64,000 nucleotides of DNA from JBGSMF01 sp964651475 (GCA_964651475.1 CAZYXV010000001.1:124001-188000), one strand, 5' to 3'; positions 8,505-19,161 are shown, counted from the stretch's first letter. Made by a program: numbers and translations. The notes: generated by a model not told the origin, from the sequence alone.

Positions 8505-9380
8505 TTAACGGATAAACAGTGAAGCAGGGTTAACGTAATGCCCCTCAAGCGCCCAGGCCTCTTGCGGCAGATCGAGCGCCACGGCCAGCAATTGTGTAAA
8601 ATACAAAACGGGCAGCCTGGCGTTCGAGCGCGCTGCAGCCGCGCGCTTGTCCAGGTTATACTGGCACAAGGGGCACGCCGTGACCACGGCCTGCGCTCCG
8701 GCGCGCGCGGCCTGCTCGATAATCGTGTTGCTGAGCGCCTGGGGCACATCCGGCTTGCTGGCCGCCAGGTAACTGCCGCAGCACTCGCTCTGGAAAGGAA
8801 ACTCGACCGGCTCGGCGCCCAACGCGCGCAAAAAATCGCTCAGGATAACCGGCGCTTCCGGGTCATCCAGCCCCATCTCGTCAGGCGGGCGAAGCAGCAA
8901 GCAGCCATAGTACGGCGCAACCCTGAGTCCTTTTATCGGCCCGTTTGTGCTTTCTACCTTTTGCCTGAGCGCCTCCCAGCCCAGTTCATCGCGCAACATT
9001 TCTAACAAGTGCACCACCTTGACCCTGGAATGGTACGTCAGTCCTTCCGTGGTGGCATCTGTGCTGATGAACCAGTTGATGCGTTCCAGTTGTTCGGGAT
9101 GCTCGCGCAGCGCCAGGTTGGTGCGCTTGAGGACGTTATAGCATATCGCACACAAAGTAGCCACTGTATCGCCTTGCTGCTCGGCCTGAATGAGGATGCG
9201 CGCCGGCGCGACCAGCGCCATCGAGTTGTCCGTAGAAAGCGGGAACGTCGCGCCGCAGCACTGCCAATCTTTTAATTCGTCGAGCGGCAGACCCAAGGCT
9301 TCTGCCACCGCTCTGCCCGATACATCAAAATTTTTCGCTTTGGTTGCAAGTGTGCATCCGGGGAAATAAGGGGTGCCCAT
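8505..9380 (-). CDS. hdrB: Heterodisulfide reductase subunit B-like (first copy)
   Basis: 291 residues. Both CCG cysteine motifs are complete: first C9, C41-C42, C77, C80 (C-x31-CC-x34-C-x2-C), second YYGCLLLRPP, ECCGSY and CPLCQYN. These are the ligands for the noncubane clusters that do the disulfide chemistry in HdrB. It starts with ATG at 9380 and GGAG five bases upstream. It is clearly a paralogue of 2625-3470 but differs in the second half. Its neighbours are hdrC (9427-9831) and the short hdrA; the spacing of about 50-80 bp fits one operon. Confidence 0.9.
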   Translation of the reverse strand: MGTPYFPGCTLATKAKNFDVSGRAVAEALGLPLDELKDWQCCGATFPLSTDNSMALVAPARILIQAEQQGDTVATLCAICYNVLKRTNLALREHPEQLERINWFISTDATTEGLTYHSRVKVVHLLEMLRDELGWEALRQKVESTNGPIKGLRVAPYYGCLLLRPPDEMGLDDPEAPVILSDFLRALGAEPVEFPFQSECCGSYLAASKPDVPQALSNTIIEQAARAGAQAVVTACPLCQYNLDKRAAAARSNARLPVLYFTQLLAVALDLPQEAWALEGHYVNPASLFIR

Positions 9381-9426
9381 GGTTGCTCCGTTACTCGGTT
9401 GTCTGGTTAGCTGGTCAACCAGTTAC

Positions 9427-9831
9427 TTAGATGGAAAATTTTCTAAACCCGCCAATGATGGCCATCTGCGGCAACTCGGCCACCAGCGCCTCCGGCACGG
9501 CCGCCACGTCTACTGGCTGGATGCCGCGCTGCATGGCGATTGTGCGCAGCGCCTCCATCACGCGCGGCAAGTCCACTCCCTTGGGGCAGCGGCTGACGCA
9601 CGTAAGACACGAGGCGCAGGTCCATATCGTCTGCGCCTCTAGAATGTCTTCGATGCCCAATTGCGCCAGGCGGATGACCATGCTCGGCAATACATCCAAC
9701 GACCCCGCTACCGGGCAGCCCGAACTGCACTTGCCGCATTGATTGCAGGCCAACAAATCTTGCCCGCTGATCAGCTCAATTTCTTTGACAAAATTGCCCG
9801 CTACCGTATTAATCGAAATTTGGGTTCGCAT
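9427..9831 (-). CDS. hdrC: Heterodisulfide reductase subunit C-like (first copy)
   Basis: 134 residues from the ATG at 9831, chosen because GTGGAG lies at normal spacing; an in-frame ATG at 9855 lacks a ribosome site. Two 4Fe-4S motifs, CNQCGKCSSGCP and CASCLTCVSRCP, identify the electron-transferring HdrC subunit. It ends in a short GGFRKFSI tail without the long C-terminal extension of the other copy. It is the first gene of the minus-strand cluster, so its upstream region (9832-10018) should hold the operon promoter. Confidence 0.9.
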   Translation of the reverse strand: MRTQISINTVAGNFVKEIELISGQDLLACNQCGKCSSGCPVAGSLDVLPSMVIRLAQLGIEDILEAQTIWTCASCLTCVSRCPKGVDLPRVMEALRTIAMQRGIQPVDVAAVPEALVAELPQMAIIGGFRKFSI

Positions 9832-9908
9832 ACTCGCTCCACTATGCAAAAACATGGGTTAGCTTGAAAACAAATATAGTTTAGCTCATTTCCTCACAAA
9901 TGAATATA

Positions 9909-9943
9909 AGTCCCTGGGTGGATTTATCTCGGTTCAAGGGACT
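9909..9943. promoter_or_regulatory. AGTCCCT / AGGGACT inverted repeat
   Basis: Seven-base arms AGTCCCT (9909-9915) and AGGGACT (9937-9943) separated by 21 bp. It lies upstream of the hdr operon and downstream of the giant secreted protein gene. It could be an operator or a weak hairpin; there is no T-tract. No convincing sigma-70 hexamer pair was found in 9832-10018 (a TTGTGA with TATATT at 15 bp is the best on the minus strand). Confidence 0.35.
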
Positions 9944-9949
9944 AGTTAG

Positions 9950-9969
9950 CACGTGATAATCATCACGTG
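9950..9969. promoter_or_regulatory. Operator-like palindrome CACGTGAT-N4-ATCACGTG
   Basis: A perfect 8-bp inverted repeat with a 4-bp centre, length 20 bp, located about 120 bp upstream of the first hdr gene. Size and symmetry fit a dimeric repressor site (TetR, GntR or similar). The transcription factor cannot be named from the window. Confidence 0.5.
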
Positions 9970-10018
9970 TTATTTGTCGCAGTCGCCATCCTCGAAACAC
10001 GAGCAGCCTATCGAAAGG

Positions 10019-13000
10019 TCATTTCCCAACCAGGGTTCGAGACCTCGTCGCAGCAGGTGATGTCAGCCAGGGGGTAAAAGTAACGCGGTCGCTGACCTGG
10101 TCCCCAGTTCCACCTGGATTGGATGTAGAGTGATACGGCCCAGAGGCGTCTCCCCACCAGTTGTGCGTCGCCACGATAGTCAGAACCACACTGCTATTGT
10201 AGACGCCATAGCTGGAATTGCTATAAATGTTTGTATGGGTTATCGAAATGCTGTTTGCGCTGGCGTTGTTCCAAACGCCAAAAGTGTTGCTATAAATATC
10301 GGCATCGGCGATTTGAATCGTGCTGGCGCTGGCGTTATTCCGAACGCCGTAAGCATTGCTGTAAATGCCGGTATTGGAAATCGAGACATTGCTGGCTACC
10401 TGCACCCAGAGTCCGGCATAGTTCACAGCGCCATTGCTGCGCAACGTCGAATTGACAAGCGTGATGTGTCCGCTCCCCGGGCTTCCATCGGCGTAAATGC
10501 CATGCTGTCCATTGCGCTCGATGACGCTGTTCGTTACATTCACCCGCGCCGCGTTGCCGCTGCCCGAAGCAAACGTATAGATTCCATGCCGCCCATTATT
10601 GCCTACAAGGCTATCCGTCACCGTCAAAACCGTCGTCGCGCTCCCGCCCGGATTCAGTCGTATCCCATCACCCTGGGCCATGCTCACTGTCGCATTGTCC
10701 AGCACGGACCAGGCGTTGCTAGCCAGGTAAAGGTTCGCTTCGCTAAGGCCAGCGCCGGTTCTGCCGCCATAGCGCAAAATTGCACAAGTTAGATTCGCTC
10801 GCCCCATAGCATCTATGTACATCGTCATCCAATTGCCCGCCGCCGGGCTGGTGGCGGATCCGTCGTTGTTCGTGTCGCCCCCCACCGCGTCATCTCTGAT
10901 CGAGGTAAAATAAACCGGCTGAGTTTGGGTCCCATTCACTTGCAGCGTGCCCGACACGTATAGCCTGGCCCCATCGTCGAGCTTGATAACGCTATCTGCC
11001 GGGAGCGTCCACGTCACGCCGCTGTTCACGCGCAAATTGGTTGGGAGGATAATATAAGGAAAATCAGGGTTGACGGATAATTCGGCGTTCCGTCCCAGGT
11101 TTCCATACAAAGCAATCCCATTCTTGCCGTTGCCCGAGCCGCTGTTATTCCCACCGGCAAAGGTCCAGTTCTTTAGATACAGGTATACGGCATAATTTGC
11201 ATTGCTGATGAACTGGGTATGGCTGATTGTCACCTGACTGACGCCTCCCCCCGCCCCGCCGCCGTCTGCATGGATGCCGGAATAAGACAGGCTGCTTCCG
11301 TTCTGCTGCAAGAGCGAATGGGTGACGGTCAAATAAGCCGTCGTTCCAGAGGCAGGATTCACACGTATACCGTGCCCGTCGCTGCGTCTCATCGTCGCGT
11401 GGTCGAGCGCGGCCCGGGCGCCGCCGGGCACGTACAGACTGGCATATTCCCAGCCCAGGCTGGCCTTGCCGCCATAGCTCAACTGCGTATAAGCCATGTG
11501 GGCCATCGCCCCGCTTTCCACGTACAGGCTTCTCCAATCGCCCGGCATCGGCATGGTCAACGCACCATCATTGTTCGTGTCGCCATCCACCGTGTCGTCC
11601 TTGATCGAGGTGAAATAAACGGGCTGAGCAGCCGTGCCCTCCGCGCGCAACTCACCCCAAACATCTAGCCGCGCCCCGCTTTCCAGCTTGATCACACTAT
11701 TGGGCAGCACGGTTAACGTCACGCCGCTGTTCACGCGCAGTTCGGCCGGGAGAATGTATGGGAACCCCGGATTGACCGGCAACTCGGTATCCTGGCCCAG
11801 TGTTCCAAACAAAGCAATCCCATTCTTGCCATTGCCCGAGCCGCTGTTATTCCCGCCCAACAACGTTGTATCCTTCAGATAAAGATACACAGCATAGCTC
11901 GTATTGCTGATGAATTGCGTATCACTGACCGTTAGCTGGCTCACACCCCCGGCCGCGCCGCCGCCATCCGCGTGGATGCCGGAATACGACCCGCCCGCTC
12001 CGTTCTGCCGCAAAAGAGAACTGGTCACCGTCAGAAAAGCCGTCGTCCCCGCAGATGGATTGGCGCGCACGCCGTGTCCCTGGCTATCGGCTATCGTCAC
12101 GTGATCCAGCACAGCGGACGCATCACCCGGCACGTAAAAGCTGGCGGATTTGGGGCCGACGCTAACCCTGCCGCCATAACGCAGCGTGGTATAGGCCAAT
12201 CGCGCCTGGCCGCCGCTGCCCAACTCAATGCCTCTCCAATAATTACCTGATGGGGGCGGGACTGTATCTGCCGTGAACTCGATAGGGCGAGCCGCCGTCC
12301 CTGCCGCTGCAAGCGATCCATTGACCGTCAGCCCTTTGCCCGCGCCCGAACTTTCCGCCAGAAAGCGCACGTTCGCGCCCGGCTGCACCGTCAGCGTCAC
12401 ACCGGGCGTCACCACCACGTCGCACGTAAACTCGTAGTAAAGCACGCTCGAATACCAGGTGGTATCCTCGTCAATAATCAACGAACTCAACGGGCCGCAA
12501 GGCCGCTGCACCGGGCTGAGGGCGGTCACTGTCACCGGCTCGCTCACATTGTTTCCCTCGTCGCTTTCTTGCACACTATCGAGCGCATCTGCCTCCACCC
12601 ACATATCGTAATCCCCGGCCGGCGTAAAGATATACGTAAAAGTCAGCGGAATACTGCTATCCGCCGCCATTCCATTGACGGTGCGCGAGAGCCAACCGCT
12701 GCCTCCCACGCCGGGCGGGCTTGTGCGCCAATCCACCTGGAAACTGTTTGTAATCGCCCCGCCCAGGTTGCGCAAAGTCACCGTGATAGCCGCCGCCTGC
12801 CCTTCCAGCACCGGTGCGGCCCAATCAATATCCCCGGCCCCAAACGTCAAATCAGGTCGGGCGCGCAGCACCGTCAGAGTGATACCAGCTGCGTGAGCCA
12901 GGCCGCCGCTAACACCCTGGATAGTCATAGGATATATGCCTTCTGGCGTAGCCAAAGAAGGCACAAGGATAAGCGCAGTTTGTCCCGATGGCGTGATTGG

Positions 13001-14833
13001 ATTAACCGTCCAACCAGCCCCCGTGTTCGCGGGCAAATTACTCACGGCAAGGTTCACGGGATCGGCAAAGCCATTTTCGCTCGTCAGGTAAACGGTGAAA
13101 CTGAGCGCCTGCCCTTGTGTGATGGCCTGGCTGGCCCCAGGCACCCCCAGGCTGAAATCTTGAACCACCAGGGTCACACTGGCCGTACGCGTAAAGCCGC
13201 CCCCCGCGCCGGTGAGTGTGAGCGCATAGTCGCCGGCAAATGTCATCACGGCGGGCGTCACGGTCAGCACAGCCGCATCGGTTGGGGTAACGGGATTTTG
13301 ACTCCATACAAACGCGCTGGGCGGCAGCCCCGATGCGGATAAGGTCACCGGCAAAGCAAAACCGTGCTGCGCCGTCATTATCACAGTATAGGTCACCGGC
13401 TGTCCTGGCGTCGTCGCCCGAACGAGAGGAGCCCCTCCCACTTCAAAATCCGGATGGGGCGTGATGGTCAGCGTGAACGGCAGGCTGTGAACGCGTCCGC
13501 CGCCCTCGCCGCTAAGCACAAGCGCATGGTTGCCCATCGGCGCCGTCAATACTGCCGAAAGCGTAATCCGCGCCGTGCTGGTGGGCGCAAGCGGATTGGG
13601 CGCAATGGTAGAAATCACACCGTCTGGCACCTCGTCTACGCTCAACGTCACCGGCTCGGTGAAATCGTACAAGCCCGTTACTGTCGCCGTATACACGGCC
13701 CGGTCGCCTTGGGGCGTGGAGACAGCCTCTGGCCAAATCGCCAGCGCGAATCCCGCGTGCGGCGTCACCGTCAGAACGGCCTCAGCCGTATGGGTAAAAC
13801 CGCCGCCAACACCGCTCACTGTCAGAGTATACAGGCCGCTCGGCGTCGTGCCGGCCGTGTTAATCGTCAATATGCTAGACGCCGTCGGCGTGACCGGGTT
13901 GGCGCTCCAACTCATCACAACGCCGGCCGCAAGCACCTCTCCCGAAAGCGCAACCGGCTGCGCGAACCCGTGCAGCGGCGTCACCTCCACCGTATAATTC
14001 ACGCCCAGTCCTTGTGTCACCGCCTGGCCAGACGGGTGAATATCCAACTCAAAATCGGGATGCGGCGCAACGACGAGCGCGGCAGTGGCCGCGTGAATTT
14101 GGGTTCCATCCGCCCCGGTGATGACGAACGTGTGCTGGCCCACAGGCGTGGTCAAGGCTGTGGTGATGAGCAATGCGACGCTATCCGTCGGGATCACTGT
14201 TGGCGGCAGCGCCCACGCCGCACCAGCCGGCAAGCCGCCCACGCTGAGCGACACCGCTTCCGCTATTCCTTGCGCGCCAGTGACGTACACCGTATAAACA
14301 ATGCTCTGGCCCTGCGCCGCGGTTTGTGTGGCCGGTTGAATATCTAATACAAAGTCAAAAGGCGCGCCTATGACAATCACTCGCCCCGTGAAGCGCGGAT
14401 CGCTAGACAAAAAGTACGGATAGACGCCGGGAACATCAAAAGTGTGCGTGTAGGCGCCGCCGGGAGGAATGGTTCCTCCAAAAGTGACTCCACTCACACT
14501 CCTCACTTCTTTCCCGGAATGGTTCTCTTTTGGCGATACTGGGATGCCGAAATCTTTTAATACCATGGGCAAATAAATACGGTAAGGCACACCTTCTCTC
14601 AAGACGTGCGTCACGGCGCTTGCATTATGCCACACCACCTGCGTGCCCTGAGTGATCGTAATAACATCGGGACTGAAGCCTATCTCGGTGATGGTGATAT
14701 AGACGCTGATTAAAGCTGCCTGATCGTCGCTCACACGCGGGCTTTCCACATTGGGGGCGGCCAGGAGCGCTGCTGCACCCACCGTCAACGAAAAAATAAC
14801 CAGGCTTGTGATCAAAGCGATTCGGCGTGTCAT
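10019..14833 (-). CDS. Giant secreted protein: degenerate cupredoxin, Ig-like repeats, CARDB, parallel beta-helix
   Basis: 1604 residues. A signal peptide (1-26) is followed by a cupredoxin-like domain (37-155), five Ig-like repeats of about 100 residues (starting near 160, 260, 360, 460 and 558, each with a GF-x-PVxLS core), a CARDB-type domain (659-770) and a long right-handed beta-helix (780-1600). The helix part contains two near-copies of a ~200-residue module, both with GNNSGSGNGKNGIAL, and ends in HNWWGDASGP. The cupredoxin keeps one copper ligand candidate (H76), but the usual C, H and M positions read L142, D145 and F148. An inserted YRIYLPMVLK stretch (84-93) is typical of Chloroflexota secreted proteins. 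The ATG at 14833 has GGAGG six bases upstream. Likely a surface or extracellular adhesion or carbohydrate-binding protein; no catalytic motif seen. Confidence 0.88.
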   Translation of the reverse strand: MTRRIALITSLVIFSLTVGAAALLAAPNVESPRVSDDQAALISVYITITEIGFSPDVITITQGTQVVWHNASAVTHVLREGVPYRIYLPMVLKDFGIPVSPKENHSGKEVRSVSGVTFGGTIPPGGAYTHTFDVPGVYPYFLSSDPRFTGRVIVIGAPFDFVLDIQPATQTAAQGQSIVYTVYVTGAQGIAEAVSLSVGGLPAGAAWALPPTVIPTDSVALLITTALTTPVGQHTFVITGADGTQIHAATAALVVAPHPDFELDIHPSGQAVTQGLGVNYTVEVTPLHGFAQPVALSGEVLAAGVVMSWSANPVTPTASSILTINTAGTTPSGLYTLTVSGVGGGFTHTAEAVLTVTPHAGFALAIWPEAVSTPQGDRAVYTATVTGLYDFTEPVTLSVDEVPDGVISTIAPNPLAPTSTARITLSAVLTAPMGNHALVLSGEGGGRVHSLPFTLTITPHPDFEVGGAPLVRATTPGQPVTYTVIMTAQHGFALPVTLSASGLPPSAFVWSQNPVTPTDAAVLTVTPAVMTFAGDYALTLTGAGGGFTRTASVTLVVQDFSLGVPGASQAITQGQALSFTVYLTSENGFADPVNLAVSNLPANTGAGWTVNPITPSGQTALILVPSLATPEGIYPMTIQGVSGGLAHAAGITLTVLRARPDLTFGAGDIDWAAPVLEGQAAAITVTLRNLGGAITNSFQVDWRTSPPGVGGSGWLSRTVNGMAADSSIPLTFTYIFTPAGDYDMWVEADALDSVQESDEGNNVSEPVTVTALSPVQRPCGPLSSLIIDEDTTWYSSVLYYEFTCDVVVTPGVTLTVQPGANVRFLAESSGAGKGLTVNGSLAAAGTAARPIEFTADTVPPPSGNYWRGIELGSGGQARLAYTTLRYGGRVSVGPKSASFYVPGDASAVLDHVTIADSQGHGVRANPSAGTTAFLTVTSSLLRQNGAGGSYSGIHADGGGAAGGVSQLTVSDTQFISNTSYAVYLYLKDTTLLGGNNSGSGNGKNGIALFGTLGQDTELPVNPGFPYILPAELRVNSGVTLTVLPNSVIKLESGARLDVWGELRAEGTAAQPVYFTSIKDDTVDGDTNNDGALTMPMPGDWRSLYVESGAMAHMAYTQLSYGGKASLGWEYASLYVPGGARAALDHATMRRSDGHGIRVNPASGTTAYLTVTHSLLQQNGSSLSYSGIHADGGGAGGGVSQVTISHTQFISNANYAVYLYLKNWTFAGGNNSGSGNGKNGIALYGNLGRNAELSVNPDFPYIILPTNLRVNSGVTWTLPADSVIKLDDGARLYVSGTLQVNGTQTQPVYFTSIRDDAVGGDTNNDGSATSPAAGNWMTMYIDAMGRANLTCAILRYGGRTGAGLSEANLYLASNAWSVLDNATVSMAQGDGIRLNPGGSATTVLTVTDSLVGNNGRHGIYTFASGSGNAARVNVTNSVIERNGQHGIYADGSPGSGHITLVNSTLRSNGAVNYAGLWVQVASNVSISNTGIYSNAYGVRNNASASTIQIADADIYSNTFGVWNNASANSISITHTNIYSNSSYGVYNSSVVLTIVATHNWWGDASGPYHSTSNPGGTGDQVSDRVTFTPWLTSPAATRSRTLVGK

Positions 14834-15208
14834 CCCAGACCTCCGTTCGGCTATTGGTCATAAACGCGCGGGCCGGTACTGGCCCACAAGAGGAATGCAA
14901 GCGAGATGTAAAGTATCAAATGCTCATTGTGAGTTACGGCTATAGTACAGCCAAACCCCGCGCAAGTCAAGTAATGAGCAGCGAATGGGTGTATTTCAGT
15001 TTGGGGGCGAGTATTTGGCAGTCACCCTTCGACTTTGCTCAGGATGCACCCTTCGACTTTGCTCAGGATGACTGCTCTGGCGGCAAGCATCCTGAGCGTA
15101 GTCGAAGGATGCGGGCGATCAGGCGAAAGCGCCAGAACAAATCTGCCCCAGAATTGAAATGCACCCGCAGCGAACGACCCGCCGCAAGCGCCGGGCAACA
15201 AAAATCGC
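14834..15208. other. Gene-free stretch with CTTCGACT repeats
   Basis: No credible gene. The only structure seen is the repeat group at 15025-15111, listed separately, before the tRNA promoter at 15209. Confidence 0.6.
15025..15111. repeat. REP-like palindromic repeat, two direct and one inverted copy
   Basis: CCCTTCGACTTTGCTCAGGATG occurs at 15025-15046 and again at 15049-15070; the inverse CATCCTGAGCGTAGTCGAAGG follows at 15088-15108. The second direct copy and the inverted copy can form an ~20-bp stem with a short loop. Palindromes of this sequence type are frequent intergenic repeats in Chloroflexota and other phyla. Confidence 0.75.
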
Positions 15209-15237
15209 TTGACAAGCCCACGCTTCTCAGGTATACT
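15209..15237 (+). promoter_or_regulatory. Sigma-70 promoter of the tRNA-Ala / T-box / leuS unit
   Basis: TTGACA at 15209-15214, 17-bp spacer, TATACT at 15232-15237. This is close to consensus and should start transcription near 15244. Between it and the tRNA is a strong hairpin, CCCCTCAGAC / GTCTGGGGG (15241-15264), with no T-tract. Confidence 0.8.
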
Positions 15238-15272
15238 AGCCCCCTCAGACGGCAAGTCTGGGGGCCTTTAAT

Positions 15273-15345
15273 GGGCCTGTAGCGCAGTTGGGAGCGCGCC
15301 TCAATCGCACTGAGGAGGTCGCGGGTTCGAATCCCGCCAGGTCCA
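15273..15345 (+). tRNA. tRNA-Ala(CGC)
   Basis: A 73-base cloverleaf: acceptor GGGCCTG/CAGGTCC, D stem GCGC/GCGC, anticodon stem CCTCA/TGAGG with loop ATCGCAC (anticodon CGC), five-base variable loop, T arm GCGGG-TTCGAAT-CCCGC, discriminator A. The G3-T70 pair, the alanine identity element, is present. CCA is not encoded. It is the first element of the transcript that leads into the leuS T-box. Confidence 0.93.
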
Positions 15346-15358
15346 CTGGCCGGGCACG

Positions 15359-15367
15359 TGTTACAAT
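15359..15367 (+). promoter_or_regulatory. Possible extended -10 promoter for the T-box leader
   Basis: TGTTACAAT is an extended -10 motif (TG-n-TACAAT) right after the first tRNA. No -35 box at the expected distance. It would start a leader near 15374, just before T-box stem I. Confidence 0.4.
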
Positions 15368-15561
15368 CGTACATTGCAAAGGCAACGATCAGGAGTAGTA
15401 AGCCATCTCTGCAGCGAGCCGGGAGAGCAAGGTGCAAGCCCGGCGCAGGCGCCCTCGGAGAGCGCCCCAAGGCCGAACTCGCCTGGGAGTTGCGCCGGTG
15501 AGGCGATTACAAGTAGCCGGCGACGAATTGCTCACGTTACGAGCCACAAGCGGGTGGTATT

Positions 15562-15634
15562 GGGCCCATAGCGCAGTTGGGAGCGCGTCTCAATGGCATT
15601 GAGAAGGTCGCGGGTTCGAATCCCGCTGGGTCCA
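15562..15634 (+). tRNA. tRNA-Ala(GGC) inside the T-box leader
   Basis: 73 bases: acceptor GGGCCCA/TGGGTCC with G3-T70, D stem GCGC/GCGC, anticodon stem TCTCA/TGAGA, loop ATGGCAT (anticodon GGC), T arm identical to the tRNA at 15273, discriminator A, no encoded CCA. No promoter is visible directly upstream, so it should be made from the T-box transcript. It is 289 bp from the first tRNA-Ala and in the same direction. Confidence 0.93.
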
Positions 15635-15674
15635 CTGTAGTTTTAATGCCATTAACCAGGGTGGTACCGCGGAG

Positions 15675-15718
15675 CAGCCTCTTCGTCCCTGTACAGACGA
15701 CGAGGCTGTTTATTTTTT
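15675..15718 (+). terminator. T-box-controlled intrinsic terminator
   Basis: A 13-bp stem with one mismatch, eight-base loop, then TTTATTTTTT. The 5' arm overlaps the T-box antiterminator partner (CGTCCCTG), the standard arrangement for a transcriptional T-box. Confidence 0.88.
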
Positions 15719-15800
15719 GAAGGGGCTTCACTCCCTGACGGGTTAGGATGGAATGGGTGTAGGGAGTGGGGATTAGCAGATTGTAAATTTGTAAAGAAGG

Positions 15801-16328
15801 ATGGGTACAGTGACGGGTGGAGCGCACGTTGGAGCAGGGGTGATCAGTGTTCAAGTGTTGGAATCCTTTGTTTTTCACCGGCCGGTTACGCCAATGTTAT
15901 TGGGAGCGGCCATCGTATTGAGCCTGTTGCCGGATTTAGATACCTTGTGGATCAGACGACGCCAGCGGCGAGATGGGATTCGAGGACGCAACAATCATCA
16001 CACGTTATTCAGCCACACGCCGGCCTTTTATCTGGGCGCTGCGCTGGTGCTGGCGTGCTGGGTAACGTGGCAATATATTCTCTTGTTTGCCATCGTTACG
16101 CTGGGGCATTTGGTTTTGGATAGCTGGGCAACCGACGATGGGATTATGTGGCTATATCCATTTCGCCGCAAGCAGTACGCGCTCTTGCCGCGCCCTATCC
16201 ACAGCGGCGAACTGTACGGCGCGGCGTTTTACAAACAGTATTATAGACTGTGGCATTTTGCCATAGCCGAAGCGGCGCTGCTGGCCGGCGGGCTGTTCGT
16301 GGCCGGAAAGATAGTGCTGAATGTGTGA
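15801..16328 (+). CDS. Membrane-bound metal-dependent hydrolase, YdjM family
   Basis: 175 residues. The family signature is visible: LLPDLDTL near residue 50, HHTLFSH near 70 and HLVLDSWATDDG near 105-116, the histidines and aspartates expected to bind a metal. There are about four hydrophobic membrane segments. Substrate unknown; distant relatives are annotated as LexA-regulated membrane hydrolases. The ATG at 15801 abuts AAGAAGG, too close for a ribosome site, so the in-frame GTG at 15810 (spacing about nine) is an equally good start. It stands between the T-box terminator and leuS with a 38-bp gap and should be co-regulated by leucine starvation. Confidence 0.75.
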   Translation: MGTVTGGAHVGAGVISVQVLESFVFHRPVTPMLLGAAIVLSLLPDLDTLWIRRRQRRDGIRGRNNHHTLFSHTPAFYLGAALVLACWVTWQYILLFAIVTLGHLVLDSWATDDGIMWLYPFRRKQYALLPRPIHSGELYGAAFYKQYYRLWHFAIAEAALLAGGLFVAGKIVLNV

Positions 16329-16366
16329 AACGATAGCAGCGCCGTTTTATCATCGAGGGAGACATC

Positions 16367-19156
<2,790 letters not shown>

Positions 19157-19161
19157 AACAG

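Larger units (their letters stand above)
15374..15718 (+). promoter_or_regulatory. Leucine T-box riboswitch of leuS, interrupted by a tRNA-Ala gene
   Basis: Stem I closes with GCAAC (15382-15386) and GTTGC (15489-15493). It contains the AGTA motif, the distal GCCGGG/CCCGGC arm (15418-15444) with AGAG and GGTG loops, and a specifier loop GAACTC whose triplet CTC (15478-15480) codes for leucine, matching leuS downstream. A stem III-like CGTTA element precedes GGGTGGTA (15552-15559), the T-box core. There the leader is interrupted by tRNA-Ala(GGC). The core GGGTGGTACCGCGG recurs at 15659-15672, followed by CGTCCCTG and the terminator. The terminator stem is CAGCCTCTTCGTC (15675-15687) with GACGACGAGGCTG (15696-15708), then a T-rich run to 15718. 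Uncharged tRNA-Leu would normally stabilise the antiterminator; with a tRNA inside, separation of stem I from the switch by RNase P and Z cleavage is expected. Confidence 0.85.

Noticed and set aside
15374..15561. RNase P or tmRNA between the two tRNAs
   Set aside because: The conserved AGTA, GGTG, specifier and GGGTGGTA parts fit a T-box; no RNase P core or tag-reading frame was found.
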